DNA from: JBGLNJ01 sp964353405
Lineage (GTDB): Bacteria; Chloroflexota; Anaerolineae; Fen-1058
DNA length: 31,267 nucleotides
Reading direction: 5' to 3'
Assembly: GCA_964353405.1 (NCBI GenBank)
Contig: CAYGWJ010000218.1
Span: 1 to 31,267 of the forward strand
Of the stretch, positions 22,342 through 30,179 are shown one piece after another; the stretch's first letter is position 1; every line of letters begins with the position of its first letter. The position numbers were made by a program, and so were the translations under genes. Under the pieces are notes generated by a model. That model searched no databases. It was not told the DNA's origin and saw nothing but the letters and a program-made list of their open reading frames with translations.

Positions 22342-24768
22342 TCAACTCCTCACGCGCTCGCCCTTTGGATCATACAACGCGGTCGGCGCCACCTCGGCAG
22401 AGACGCGCTGACCGAAAATGTCCACCTCCAGTCTGGTTCCGATGCGCGCCAGATCGAGCGGCAGGTACGCCAACGCAATATTCTTCTTGACCGTGTAGCC
22501 AAAGCCCGCGCTGCGCACGCGGCCCAGGACGCGGTCGCCCGCGTGAACAGCCTCGCCGCCATACAGCGTGAGGTACTCTTGACCGCCCACGACCAGCGTG
22601 CACAGCTTTTGCTGGAGGCCGGCCTGCCTGGCTCGCACCAGCGCCGCCTTGCCGATGAAATCGCCCTTGTCCAACTGCACGCAAAAGCCGAGGCCCGCCT
22701 CGTAAGGATTTTCCAGCATCGTCACGTCGGCGCTGTAATACTTGTAGCCTTTCTCCAATCGCAACGAGTCCAGGACTTTGTAGCCGCCCGCGAGGATGCC
22801 ATATTCCTGGCCGGCGGCCCACAACGCATCCCAGACTTGAACCGCCCAGGCTGGCTTGACGTACAACTCCCAGCCCAACTCGCCCACGTACGTCACGCGC
22901 TGAGCCAGCACTTGCGCGCCGCCGATGTCAATCGTCCTGGCCGTCATGTAGGGGAACGCCTGATTCGAGACATCGTCGCTGGTTACGGCCGACAGAACCT
23001 GGCGCGCCCTCGGCCCCCACGCGCCGATGCAGACCAGTTCCTCGGAAATGTCCCGCAGCTCGACCGGACTATCCGTGTCGCTCACGTGCGCGCTGATCCA
23101 GCCCAGATCGCTGTCAATGAACCCCGCGCCCGTGACGACTTGAAAGCGATCGTCGCCCAGTCGCGTGACCGTCACATCGGCTACCACACCGCCGCGTTCG
23201 TTGAGAAACTGGGTATAGATGACGCTGCCGGCTTTACGATCCATGTCGCTGTCGGCCAATCGCTGCACCAGCGAAAGCGCGCCGGGGCCTTTGACGTCAA
23301 TCTTGCCAAACGAGCTCATGTCAATCAAGCCGACGCGCTCGCGGAAAGCCGTGTGCTCGTCGCTTAACAGGTTAAAGTACGGCGGTTTGGCCCAGCCCCA
23401 CTCGCGCTGATCCGCGCCCGCGCGCCGCCACGGCTGGCCGGGCTGGAAATAGTCAGGCCGCTCCCAACCGTTCTTTTTGCCAAACACCGCGCCCAAATCC
23501 TGCAGGCGCGAGTAGAGTGCGCTCACCCGGCGCGGCCGGCCCCATTCGTCCTGGTCGAACGGATAGCGCAGCCGGTAATAATACTTGTAAGACTCGCGCG
23601 CAGCCTCAGCGGCGTAGCACGGGTCATGATAGATGCGCCCAAAGCGCCACGCGCGGCAGCCGTACACGTCCAGCGAGGCTTCACCTTCGACGATCCATTC
23701 GGCCATCGCCTTGCCGATGCCGCCGCCTCCGCCAAAGCCGTTGAGCGAAAGCCCCGACGCCACCCAAAAGCCGCGCACGCCCGGCATGGGTCCCATCAGC
23801 GGGTTAGCGTCAGGCGTCAAGGCATCCGGGTGACAAACCAGCTTGACGATTTCGGCATTCGCCAGGAACGGAAAGCGCCGGATCGCGCCTTCCATCAACT
23901 GCTCAAAGCGATCATAGTCAGGCGGCAGCGCTTTAGCCGAATGATCCCACGGCGCGCCGTCAATCCACCGCGCGACAGGATTCGGCTCATAGCCGCCCAC
24001 GAGCATCCCGCCGGATTCCTCGCGCCCATACACCAGGTTGTCGGGATCGCGGAAGCAAGGGATACAACACGGCAGCTCGTTGCCGGGCACAGCCTTGAGC
24101 ATCACGTGCTGGTGATCCACGGGCGTGGACGGGATGAACACGCCGACCATCGCCGCCACTTGCGGCGCCCAGATGCCGGCGCAGTTCACCACCATCTCGG
24201 TCTTGATATCGCCCTTGTTAGTCTTGACCTTTTTGACCTGTCGCTTGGGCGAGAGCTTTATGCCGGTCACCAAGGTATCGGGAATGATCTTGACGCCCAG
24301 GGCGCGCGCTGCATCGGCGACGGCATACGTCGTGCGGTGCGGGTCAAGGTGGCCGTCCTTGGGCATATAGATCGCGCCGTAGAGATTCTCGCGGCTGATG
24401 ACGGGCATCAGGCGCGCGGCTTCGTCGGGCGAAATGATTTCGGCCTCCAGGCCAATGCCACGCGCTTTGCTCACACTTCGCTTGAGTTCCATCAACTGCT
24501 CTGGGCTGGAAGCCAGCCGCAGGCTGCCCACCTGGTCAAAGACGCCCAGTTCCATGTACAGCTCGATGCTGTACTTGCGGAAGCGCATCATCGTCGGCGA
24601 GACGTTGAACGCCGTCACTTTGCCGACGGCGTGGCACGTCGAGCCGCTGGTCAGCTCGCCCTTTTCCAATAGCACAATATCAGTCCAACCGGCTTTGGCT
24701 AGATGATAAGCGACACTACAGCCGGTGATGCCACCACCAATAATGACAACTCTAGCTTGATCTATCAC
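22342..24768 (-). CDS. FAD-dependent dimethylglycine/sarcosine dehydrogenase-like protein with GCV_T domain
   Basis: An 808-residue two-part enzyme. Residues 1-390 are a DAO-type FAD domain: VVIIGGGITGCSVAYHLAKAG at the N-terminus (dinucleotide loop GGGITG, 11-16) and GSTCHAVGK, where H46 matches the histidine that covalently holds FAD in dimethylglycine dehydrogenase. After a linker domain, residues about 440-800 are an aminomethyltransferase (GCV_T) fold that binds tetrahydrofolate and captures the released one-carbon unit. Expected reaction: oxidative N-demethylation of dimethylglycine, sarcosine or a similar amine. The start is GTG at 24768 with GGAG 8 nt upstream. First gene of the block with Rieske, PfkB-like and MttB-1. 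The precise amine is not assignable. Confidence 0.92.
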   Translation of the reverse strand: MIDQARVVIIGGGITGCSVAYHLAKAGWTDIVLLEKGELTSGSTCHAVGKVTAFNVSPTMMRFRKYSIELYMELGVFDQVGSLRLASSPEQLMELKRSVSKARGIGLEAEIISPDEAARLMPVISRENLYGAIYMPKDGHLDPHRTTYAVADAARALGVKIIPDTLVTGIKLSPKRQVKKVKTNKGDIKTEMVVNCAGIWAPQVAAMVGVFIPSTPVDHQHVMLKAVPGNELPCCIPCFRDPDNLVYGREESGGMLVGGYEPNPVARWIDGAPWDHSAKALPPDYDRFEQLMEGAIRRFPFLANAEIVKLVCHPDALTPDANPLMGPMPGVRGFWVASGLSLNGFGGGGGIGKAMAEWIVEGEASLDVYGCRAWRFGRIYHDPCYAAEAARESYKYYYRLRYPFDQDEWGRPRRVSALYSRLQDLGAVFGKKNGWERPDYFQPGQPWRRAGADQREWGWAKPPYFNLLSDEHTAFRERVGLIDMSSFGKIDVKGPGALSLVQRLADSDMDRKAGSVIYTQFLNERGGVVADVTVTRLGDDRFQVVTGAGFIDSDLGWISAHVSDTDSPVELRDISEELVCIGAWGPRARQVLSAVTSDDVSNQAFPYMTARTIDIGGAQVLAQRVTYVGELGWELYVKPAWAVQVWDALWAAGQEYGILAGGYKVLDSLRLEKGYKYYSADVTMLENPYEAGLGFCVQLDKGDFIGKAALVRARQAGLQQKLCTLVVGGQEYLTLYGGEAVHAGDRVLGRVRSAGFGYTVKKNIALAYLPLDLARIGTRLEVDIFGQRVSAEVAPTALYDPKGERVRS

Positions 24769-24844
24769 GACTCAACTCCGTTTGATTTCACGATAAAGAC
24801 TTGGGACTGGTGGCGGGGCGGGCAACTGCCGACCTGACCATAAC

Positions 24845-25867
24845 TTAGTCGCCTTTATGGTATTCAAGCATTTTACGAATCAGCACTTCGATTTCATCCA
24901 TGTGTTCAAGGCTCTGAATATCTATAGCCGCACATGAACCGTTATAGAATTTTTGCACAGGCGCCGAAAGCGTGGCTATAGAATAATGCTTTATGCACTC
25001 GCGAATCTCATCTTCAGGCATCATGGCAATGAGCCGGATTTTCTTATTCCGCACTTGGATGAATGCGATATTCTTGTCAGCTTTGATTGAGATATAGTAT
25101 TTCTGAGAATTCAAAATGAGGCTGGCATCTACTCTCGCTGCAATTGTCTTTATCTGATTGTATATCTCGGCGGCGTTTTGAGTCACACCTTCAAGATGAT
25201 AGCTTTCTGGATATCGAGGCTGGTCATCTTCTATCTCTACGCCAACTTCTTCTCCGCCACCTTCATATTGCAACGTCTCAAAGTCAGGGGTTATTGTGTA
25301 TATGATGTCATCTCCGGATTGATACTTTCTTATCTCCAAATATCTAACCATCTTCCCCCAGGTATCCGTGTAAGTGTCCGCAATTTCGGGTAGCTCAACA
25401 ATCGGCCCATCTGCTATCAAGAGAATGTTTTGGCTTGACTCAATAATGTCACTCAGGAACTTGTAGATTTCAAGCTGCCCGAGGTGTTTTTTGAACTCAT
25501 TCCGAAGCGTATCATCAGTATTGATGATAGAAAAAATCTTATCTACGAGGGATTTTTGGAGTTTAGTGTTCTTGAAGAATGCGAAGAACTTGGTGATTTG
25601 AGGAAAAACGTGGTTGTAAAAACTATGACTGCTTAACTCAACTTCAACGACATAGAATTGAGGGTCAGTTGAGTCGCCAAAGTCAAAGAAAAAGCCATCT
25701 GGCACAGCCCCGCCAAGAGATTTGGAGTCAACCTTCTTCTTGGCATTGATATAAATCGTGTTCTTGCCAAAAAGCATTTTTGATGAAGCAACTATATCTT
25801 CTTCAAAATCCTTCTCAGCAGTGAATTCAAGTTGAGAGTATCTTTTGCCGTTACCAATGATAGTCAT
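24845..25867 (-). CDS. Putative PD-(D/E)XK nuclease-like protein with DUF5655-like C-terminus
   Basis: A 340-residue protein from the ATG at 25867 (AAGGA 4 nt upstream; a TTG at 25894 is possible). The composition is Lys/Ile/Asn-rich and the DNA clearly AT-richer than its neighbours, suggesting transfer. The N-terminal part has a restriction-enzyme-like layout: E14 in QLEF, P56-D57 in VPDGFFFDF, and E75-V-E77 in YVVEVELSS, with Glu where the canonical Lys would be. A helical middle follows. Residues about 230-335 resemble DUF5655 (IKTIAARVDASLILNSQKYY... RLIAMMPEDEIREC). No nuclease activity is proven, and the missing Lys is a caution. It sits alone between the DMGDH-like gene and a corrinoid-gene fragment. 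Confidence 0.6.
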   Translation of the reverse strand: MTIIGNGKRYSQLEFTAEKDFEEDIVASSKMLFGKNTIYINAKKKVDSKSLGGAVPDGFFFDFGDSTDPQFYVVEVELSSHSFYNHVFPQITKFFAFFKNTKLQKSLVDKIFSIINTDDTLRNEFKKHLGQLEIYKFLSDIIESSQNILLIADGPIVELPEIADTYTDTWGKMVRYLEIRKYQSGDDIIYTITPDFETLQYEGGGEEVGVEIEDDQPRYPESYHLEGVTQNAAEIYNQIKTIAARVDASLILNSQKYYISIKADKNIAFIQVRNKKIRLIAMMPEDEIRECIKHYSIATLSAPVQKFYNGSCAAIDIQSLEHMDEIEVLIRKMLEYHKGD

Positions 25868-25924
25868 AGTATCCTTGAGTATCCTTGCAAACAAGACTGA
25901 GACGATGTGAGGCGGCTGACTTCA

Positions 25925-26010
25925 TTTTGAGCCGCAGAGTACGCCGAGCCAGAACATTCTCAGCGTCCTCTGCGTTTCTGCGGTGAAACTAGGCTGCCAG
26001 CCCGCGGGCA
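25925..26010. repeat. Direct repeat copy 1: corrinoid-gene 3' flank with hairpin
   Basis: Nearly identical to 26788-26873 (two or three differences), offset 863 bp. It contains an imperfect hairpin (CGCAGAG with CTCTGCG), the TAG stop and the last codons of a corrinoid-protein gene. The other copy is the genuine end of the corrinoid gene. Confidence 0.8.
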
Positions 26011-26066
26011 ACACCCACGGCGGTGGGGGCATAAAGCGCGTAGGCATCCGCGCCGATCACTAACTT
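25989..26066 (-). pseudogene. Remnant of a corrinoid-protein gene (last ~26 codons)
   Basis: The minus strand reads KLVIGADAYALYAP then TAVGVARGLAA and a TAG stop. It aligns with the C-terminus of the intact corrinoid protein (RQIGADAFAPDAATAVDVARGLAA). Upstream of residue K the similarity is lost and no start is present, so this is a fragment. The last eight codons and the 3' flank are almost identical to the intact gene while the earlier codons have diverged, suggesting partial gene conversion or a staged duplication. Confidence 0.75.
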
Positions 26067-26094
26067 GCCTGGCGCCGCCCGGCCCTCTCCATAC

Positions 26095-26334
26095 CTATGC
26101 GGCAACAGACGCTCTTGGCCGCAGCGCGCGTTCGATCTTTTGCGGCAAGTCAATGGCGAAGAAATAACTGGCAGGATACAGGTAATCTTCGCCAGACTCG
26201 TCTATGACGCGAAGGAATCCTTTTTTCTCGGCTCGCTCGTCCGGCAAGACTTGATAGACCTTGCGAACGATCAGGTCCTCGCTGCCTTTGTTCTTGAGGC
26301 AAATGGCAAACCGGGTAGGGGATACATTTTTCAC
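26095..26334 (-). CDS. Small uncharacterised protein, second gene of a toxin-antitoxin-like pair
   Basis: A 79-residue protein from a GTG at 26334 (MKNVSPTRFAICLKN). It contains LIVRKVYQVLPDERAEKKGF and RVIDESGEDYLYPASYF, a compact beta-rich pattern seen in small conserved hypothetical proteins. It starts 7 bp after the stop of the 98-residue gene and lacks a good ribosome-binding site, so it probably depends on coupled translation. No catalytic motif is recognised. The pair order (DNA-binding-like protein first) resembles an antitoxin-toxin operon, but toxicity is only a guess. Confidence 0.65.
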   Translation of the reverse strand: MKNVSPTRFAICLKNKGSEDLIVRKVYQVLPDERAEKKGFLRVIDESGEDYLYPASYFFAIDLPQKIERALRPRASVAA

Positions 26335-26341
26335 AAAGTGT

Positions 26342-26638
26342 TTAGCTTGTCTTTGCCAGGTCTCGCTTTGCTCCGACGAAAGCAGCTTCTTCTAGTTCTA
26401 CTCGTTCTTGAATGATGTGCGTTAGCCACTCCTCAATATTCTTGGTACGATGCAGCCGTGCCAGGAAAGCCGCGCGTGTAGCAAGGTCAGCCGGAATAGA
26501 CAGAGAACCTGGCTTTGTTCTATGAACACGAATCGGTTTTTCCCAAGCCGAATCATCGTCAGCTTGTGTGACAACAAGCTGGTCAATCTCTGGTTCGGAT
26601 AGCTTCTTGGTTTTGCTTCTTACACTCATATATCCCAT
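26342..26638 (-). CDS. Small uncharacterised protein, ribbon-helix-helix/antitoxin-like
   Basis: Up to 98 residues from the ATG at 26638, or 95 from the ATG at 26629; neither has a strong ribosome-binding site. The N-terminus is basic (VRSKTKKLSEPEIDQLV). The C-terminal half, SLSIPADLATRAAFLARLH and NIEEWLTHIIQERVELEEAAF, has the strand-helix-helix look of small antitoxins and a regular amphipathic helix. It is the first of a two-gene unit with the 79-residue protein, 7 bp apart. The pair lies between direct repeats of a corrinoid-gene end, in AT-richer DNA than the surroundings. Function not established. Confidence 0.6.
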   Translation of the reverse strand: MGYMSVRSKTKKLSEPEIDQLVVTQADDDSAWEKPIRVHRTKPGSLSIPADLATRAAFLARLHRTKNIEEWLTHIIQERVELEEAAFVGAKRDLAKTS

Positions 26639-26787
26639 CTTGTAGTGACTCGCACGACATTCTCTGGCTTGAGTTGAAAGATGACTTATAGTCGCCGCCC
26701 GCCGAGGGTTCTTCCAATCAGTTGACCAATGTCTATTGTACTCCTATTTTGCTTTGAACGAGTCTTGTGGCGAGCGGCCTAGCTTCT

Positions 26788-26873
26788 TTTTGAGCCGCAG
26801 AGAACACCGAGCCAGAACATTCTCAGCGTCCTCTGCGTTTCTGCGGTGAAACTAGGCTGCCAGCCCGCGGGCG
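26788..26873. repeat. Direct repeat copy 2: genuine 3' end and flank of the corrinoid gene
   Basis: Near-identical partner of 25925-26010. Together the copies bracket about 780 bp carrying the small-gene pair. The hairpin inside (CGCAGAG/CTCTGCG) lies just after the corrinoid stop and could serve as its terminator, though no U-run follows. Confidence 0.8.
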
Positions 26874-27499
26874 ACGTCCACGGCGGTGGCCGCGTCGGGC
26901 GCAAAGGCGTCGGCGCCGATCTGCCTGGCAAACGCCGACGTGACCGGCGCGCCGCCCACCAGCACCTTGACTTTGTCGCGCAGCCCGGCTTCGGCCAACG
27001 CCTCGATGACGGCCTTCATCACCGGCATTGTCGTCGTCAGCATCGCCGCCATGCCGACGATCTTGGCCTCCTGTGCGCGCACCGCTTCGACAAACCTGGC
27101 GGGCGGCACATCAATGCCCAGGTCTGTGACTTCGAACCCGGCTCCTTCGAGCATCATGCTGACCAGGTTCTTGCCGATGTCGTGCATGTCGCCTTGCACC
27201 GTGCCGATCACGAGTTTGCCCAGCAACGCCCGGCTCGTTCCCCCATGCGACTCGGCCAGGAGCGGCTTGAGCACATCCAGCCCCGTGTGCATTGCACGGG
27301 CGCACAGCAGCACCTCAGGGATGTAAAGATCGCCGCACTTGAAATCGCGGCCCACGACATCCATCCCTCCGATCAGCCCCCGGTCGAGAATCTCTTGAGC
27401 CGGCATTCCTTCGGCGAGCGCCTTTTCGACCCCGGCCTTGACGGCCTCTGCATTACCCTCGTAGAGATCCTTTTGCATTTGTTCGATTGTGTTAGACAT
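26852..27499 (-). CDS. Corrinoid (B12-binding) protein of a methyltransferase system, MttC/MtbC-like
   Basis: A 215-residue two-domain protein. Residues 1-90 are the helical cap (B12-binding 2 type: MQKDLYEGNAEAV, LIGGMDVVGRDF, YIPEVLLCARAM). Residues 92-215 are the Rossmann-like cobalamin domain with GDMHDIGK at 103-110, where H106 is the lower axial cobalt ligand, and GGAPVT near 185. It accepts the methyl group from an MttB-type methyltransferase and hands it to an acceptor methyltransferase, not found here. AGAGGT lies 12 nt before the ATG, a rather long spacing. It is downstream of MttB-2, separated by a 180-bp repeat dimer, and is also available to MttB-1. Length is standard. Confidence 0.95.
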   Translation of the reverse strand: MSNTIEQMQKDLYEGNAEAVKAGVEKALAEGMPAQEILDRGLIGGMDVVGRDFKCGDLYIPEVLLCARAMHTGLDVLKPLLAESHGGTSRALLGKLVIGTVQGDMHDIGKNLVSMMLEGAGFEVTDLGIDVPPARFVEAVRAQEAKIVGMAAMLTTTMPVMKAVIEALAEAGLRDKVKVLVGGAPVTSAFARQIGADAFAPDAATAVDVARGLAA

Positions 27500-27518
27500 G
27501 AGATTTTTGACCTCTTGG

Positions 27519-27698
27519 ATTTCTTCCGCGAATAACGCGAATCTTTGCTAATTCTTTTTGTATTCGCGTCCATTCGCGCAATTCGCGGATCAAATCTTTG
27601 GCTATTTGATTTCTTCCGCGAATAGCGCAAATCTTTGCTAATTCTTTTTGTATTCGCGTCCATTCGCGTGATTCGCGGATCAAATCTTTGGCTACTTG
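27519..27698. repeat. Tandem dimer of a 90-bp repeat between mttB-2 and the corrinoid gene
   Basis: Units 27519-27608 and 27609-27698 are about 94% identical. Each contains internal inverted segments (CCGCGAAT... with ATTCGCGG) and short CGCGAAT/ATTCGCG words, so each can fold. The second unit covers the last codons and TAG stop of MttB-2. The dimer reaches to within 20 bp of the corrinoid ATG, so it makes up almost the whole intercistronic leader. It looks like a dispersed intergenic repeat. Confidence 0.85.
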
Positions 27699-29140
27699 AG
27701 CTGTTTCATGGCGTCGGCGACCAGCTCGTCGAGCGCGCGGGCCGTGTCCTCAGGCAGCGGCAGCACCTCGTGCTCCTTCAAGATGCCCCTGGCGATTTCG
27801 TTCGCCCGCTTTTCAAAGCTCCTGGAGCCGCCATCCATCCACCCGTCTCTTGAGCCCCGGTAGATCAGCGGGCTGGGTTTGTAGCGTTCACCCACACGCA
27901 GATATTTCATCGTGTGCGGGTCCTGGACGAAATTGCCGCCGGGTCCGACGCGGGCAATGGCCTCCATCGCCAGTCGTCCTTCGTCCGCCTCAAAGCCCTG
28001 CACCGCCCGGACGACGGTCTTGTTAATCTCGCTGTCAATCACCAATTGCTCGTAGCTGGTGACCAGGCTTTGCTGCATCATGCCCGCGCCGACGAGGACG
28101 TTTGCTCCGGCATAGGCCGCCATAAGCGTCATGTATGTGCGCTCGAAGGTAGACTGCCCATCGTGCAACATCGAGTCCGTCCACGGGCCGTGCAGGCTGA
28201 CCGGGACGTTGTAAAAGTGAGCCATTTGCGCGCCGGCGGTTGCCATCATGCCCAGTTCAATCGCGCCCGCCAGGCTAAAGCCCGTGCGCATATCCATCGC
28301 CATCGGTCGAGCCGCATATTGCAGCGGCGCGCCCGGATGAGCCAGCTGGGAGATGACCACGCCGCCCAGGAACTCTGTATTAAGCAACTGCACATTGCCG
28401 GCCAGGGTCACCGGGCCGGTGCCGCCCGCAATCGGCATGACGCATACGTCGAGCGGGATGCCGTACTCGCCGCACAGGAACAGCGCGTCCACCATCACGT
28501 CCAGGAACTTTAATGGGCTGACGGGCGCTTCCAGCAGGCTGACGAGCGGGCGCTTTTTTAGCTCTGCCTTGCCCCCGGCGACAATCGCAGCCATCTCGAA
28601 CATGATCTTGAGCGTCTTGCCGCTAAAAGCGCGCAAATGGATATTCTTGCTGGTGCCGGAAAAGGCTTCGCGGAGCATCAGGATGTCTCGCCCGCGCACC
28701 GGCATATCCTGGCCGAACACGGGCGCGATAAAGTCAATGCCGTCCAGCGCGTCCATCAGCCTGTAATAGCCGCGCAAGTCGGCCAGCATCAACGGCCTGA
28801 ACTCGCCTGTGTCCAGGTCGAGCGTAAAGTCGGCGCCGCCGCCGTTGCGGGAATAGGGCCGGCCGCCGCGCACCAGAGGGCAATCCTTCTTGGGGTCTCG
28901 CGCCGCGAGGGTGAAATGGTCGGGAACGGTCTTGAGACACCCGGCGACCAATTCGCGGGGGAGGCGCGCTCGCCGGGTCTGGTGGTCCACTTTAGCTCCG
29001 GCCTTTTCGAGGACTAGTAGGCCTTGCTCGTGATCCACCATGATGCCGGTCGTCTCCAAGAGCTGGAGCGACTGCTCGTTGATCTTTTCGATCTCGGCCT
29101 CGGACAGGACTTTGATCCAGGTGCTTTCAGTGCTCTTCAT
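27692..29140 (-). CDS. MttB-superfamily corrinoid methyltransferase, non-pyrrolysine (MttB-2)
   Basis: A 482-residue uninterrupted MttB-family protein, clearly diverged from MttB-1. Landmarks are IEKINEQSLQLLETTGIMVDH at the N-terminus (shown as IEKINEQSLQLL), LEAPVSPLKF near 205, MPIAGGTGPVTLAGNVQ near 240, AGAIELGMMATAGAQMAHFYN near 295, and VGPGGNFVQDPHTMKYLR near 415. No amber codon interrupts it. It should transfer a methyl from a quaternary or tertiary amine, or a related methylated compound, to the corrinoid protein encoded downstream. GGAGG lies about 11 nt before the ATG. A DeoR-type regulator is 78 bp upstream on the same strand and may control it. Confidence 0.92.
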   Translation of the reverse strand: MKSTESTWIKVLSEAEIEKINEQSLQLLETTGIMVDHEQGLLVLEKAGAKVDHQTRRARLPRELVAGCLKTVPDHFTLAARDPKKDCPLVRGGRPYSRNGGGADFTLDLDTGEFRPLMLADLRGYYRLMDALDGIDFIAPVFGQDMPVRGRDILMLREAFSGTSKNIHLRAFSGKTLKIMFEMAAIVAGGKAELKKRPLVSLLEAPVSPLKFLDVMVDALFLCGEYGIPLDVCVMPIAGGTGPVTLAGNVQLLNTEFLGGVVISQLAHPGAPLQYAARPMAMDMRTGFSLAGAIELGMMATAGAQMAHFYNVPVSLHGPWTDSMLHDGQSTFERTYMTLMAAYAGANVLVGAGMMQQSLVTSYEQLVIDSEINKTVVRAVQGFEADEGRLAMEAIARVGPGGNFVQDPHTMKYLRVGERYKPSPLIYRGSRDGWMDGGSRSFEKRANEIARGILKEHEVLPLPEDTARALDELVADAMKQLK

Positions 29141-29218
29141 GGTTGTTTATCCTCCTGATTTATGCGCCACGTGTGTAGGTGGGACGGTTTCGAAAAAATC
29201 GCGGACACCTCCTCTTGA

Positions 29219-30028
29219 TCAGCCACCGGTTGGGCTATTCGAATCGGACGCGGCTCCAGCGACGATCACTCTCACATTGCGGGCTGCCAGCTCGTTACGC
29301 GCCCGCGCGCTCAACTTGTCGTCTGTGACAAGGGTATGAATCTCATCAATCCGAGCCACCTCGAAATTCGACACCACGCCCCATTTGCTGTGATCGGCCA
29401 CCACGATGACTTGACCGCGTGTGCGCTCGATCATCAGATGCACCAGCTCAGCTTCGGGGTTGCTGGGAACGGTGTAACCATACTTGAGGCTCATGCCATC
29501 GGCGCCGATAAAAGTTCTGTTGGCATTCATCTGACGCAGGTTCTCGGCCGCAAAGTGGCCCACCACCGCGTTCGACCGGGGATAGAACGTCCCACCCAGC
29601 AAGATCAACTCAAAGCCGACCTCGTGGACTTGCATCGCTGCGCTCAGGTTGTTGGTGACGACCGTGACCTTGGCTCCACTCGGAATGTGGCGGATCACCT
29701 CGGTGGTCGTCGTGCCACTATTGACGAAAATGGTCTCGCCTTCTTCGATCAACGCCGCGGCCGCCGCACCGATAAGGCTTTTTTCTTCGGGGTGAGCCAA
29801 CTCGCGGGCGGCATATTCCGGCTCGAGCTTCATCCTTTGGCTGAGGATGGCGCCGCCGTGAGTGCGCTCGAGGATGCCTTGCTCTTCCAGCCATTCCAGG
29901 TCACGTCGGATCGTGGCTTCCGAAACGCCCAGGAGCTCGCACAGTTCGGCATTGCTGACGACCTTACAGGCTTCCAGGCGCTCTCTGATCCGCTCGTGCC
30001 GTTGAGCAGGGATGAGTTGTTTGCTCAT
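29219..30028 (-). CDS. DeoR/GlpR family transcriptional regulator
   Basis: From the ATG at 30028 (GAGG 8 nt upstream) this is 269 residues. Residues 5-60 are the DeoR winged helix: RHERIRERL, then NAELCELLGVSEATIRRDLEWLEEQG and HGGA at the wing (the recognition helix is SEATIRRDL). Residues about 75-235 are the DeoR C-terminal sensor with the ribose-phosphate-isomerase-like loop NSGTTTTE, plus TVVTNNL, LLGG and IGADG. DeoR regulators usually repress and bind phosphorylated sugars. Upstream of MttB-2 and the corrinoid gene, it is the likely local regulator, possibly linked to the PfkB-like protein. It has its own promoter. A longer start at 30106 is less likely. Confidence 0.93.
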   Translation of the reverse strand: MSKQLIPAQRHERIRERLEACKVVSNAELCELLGVSEATIRRDLEWLEEQGILERTHGGAILSQRMKLEPEYAARELAHPEEKSLIGAAAAALIEEGETIFVNSGTTTTEVIRHIPSGAKVTVVTNNLSAAMQVHEVGFELILLGGTFYPRSNAVVGHFAAENLRQMNANRTFIGADGMSLKYGYTVPSNPEAELVHLMIERTRGQVIVVADHSKWGVVSNFEVARIDEIHTLVTDDKLSARARNELAARNVRVIVAGAASDSNSPTGG

Positions 30029-30150
30029 TCGACCGGCCTCGTGGTTGCCTGCGCAGCGCGTAAGAGTGGTGTCATCTACCTTCCGCCCATGCAGGCCGGG
30101 TGACACGGCGATTGTTGACTGATGGCATGAATTGAGCGTTTCTTTCCTGT

Positions 30151-30179
30151 ATTATAATTGTTTTTGCGCGAATTTGCAA
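30151..30179 (-). promoter_or_regulatory. Promoter of the DeoR-MttB-2-corrinoid operon
   Basis: On the minus strand, TTGCAA (30179-30174), a 17-bp spacer, and a perfect TATAAT (30156-30151), leading to the DeoR ATG at 30028. The -35 hexamer is shared with the divergent plus-strand promoter. Confidence 0.7.

Noticed and set aside
18484..29140. Pyrrolysine (amber read-through) in either MttB gene
   Set aside because: Both frames run 482-484 codons without an internal TAG, so both belong to the non-Pyl branch.
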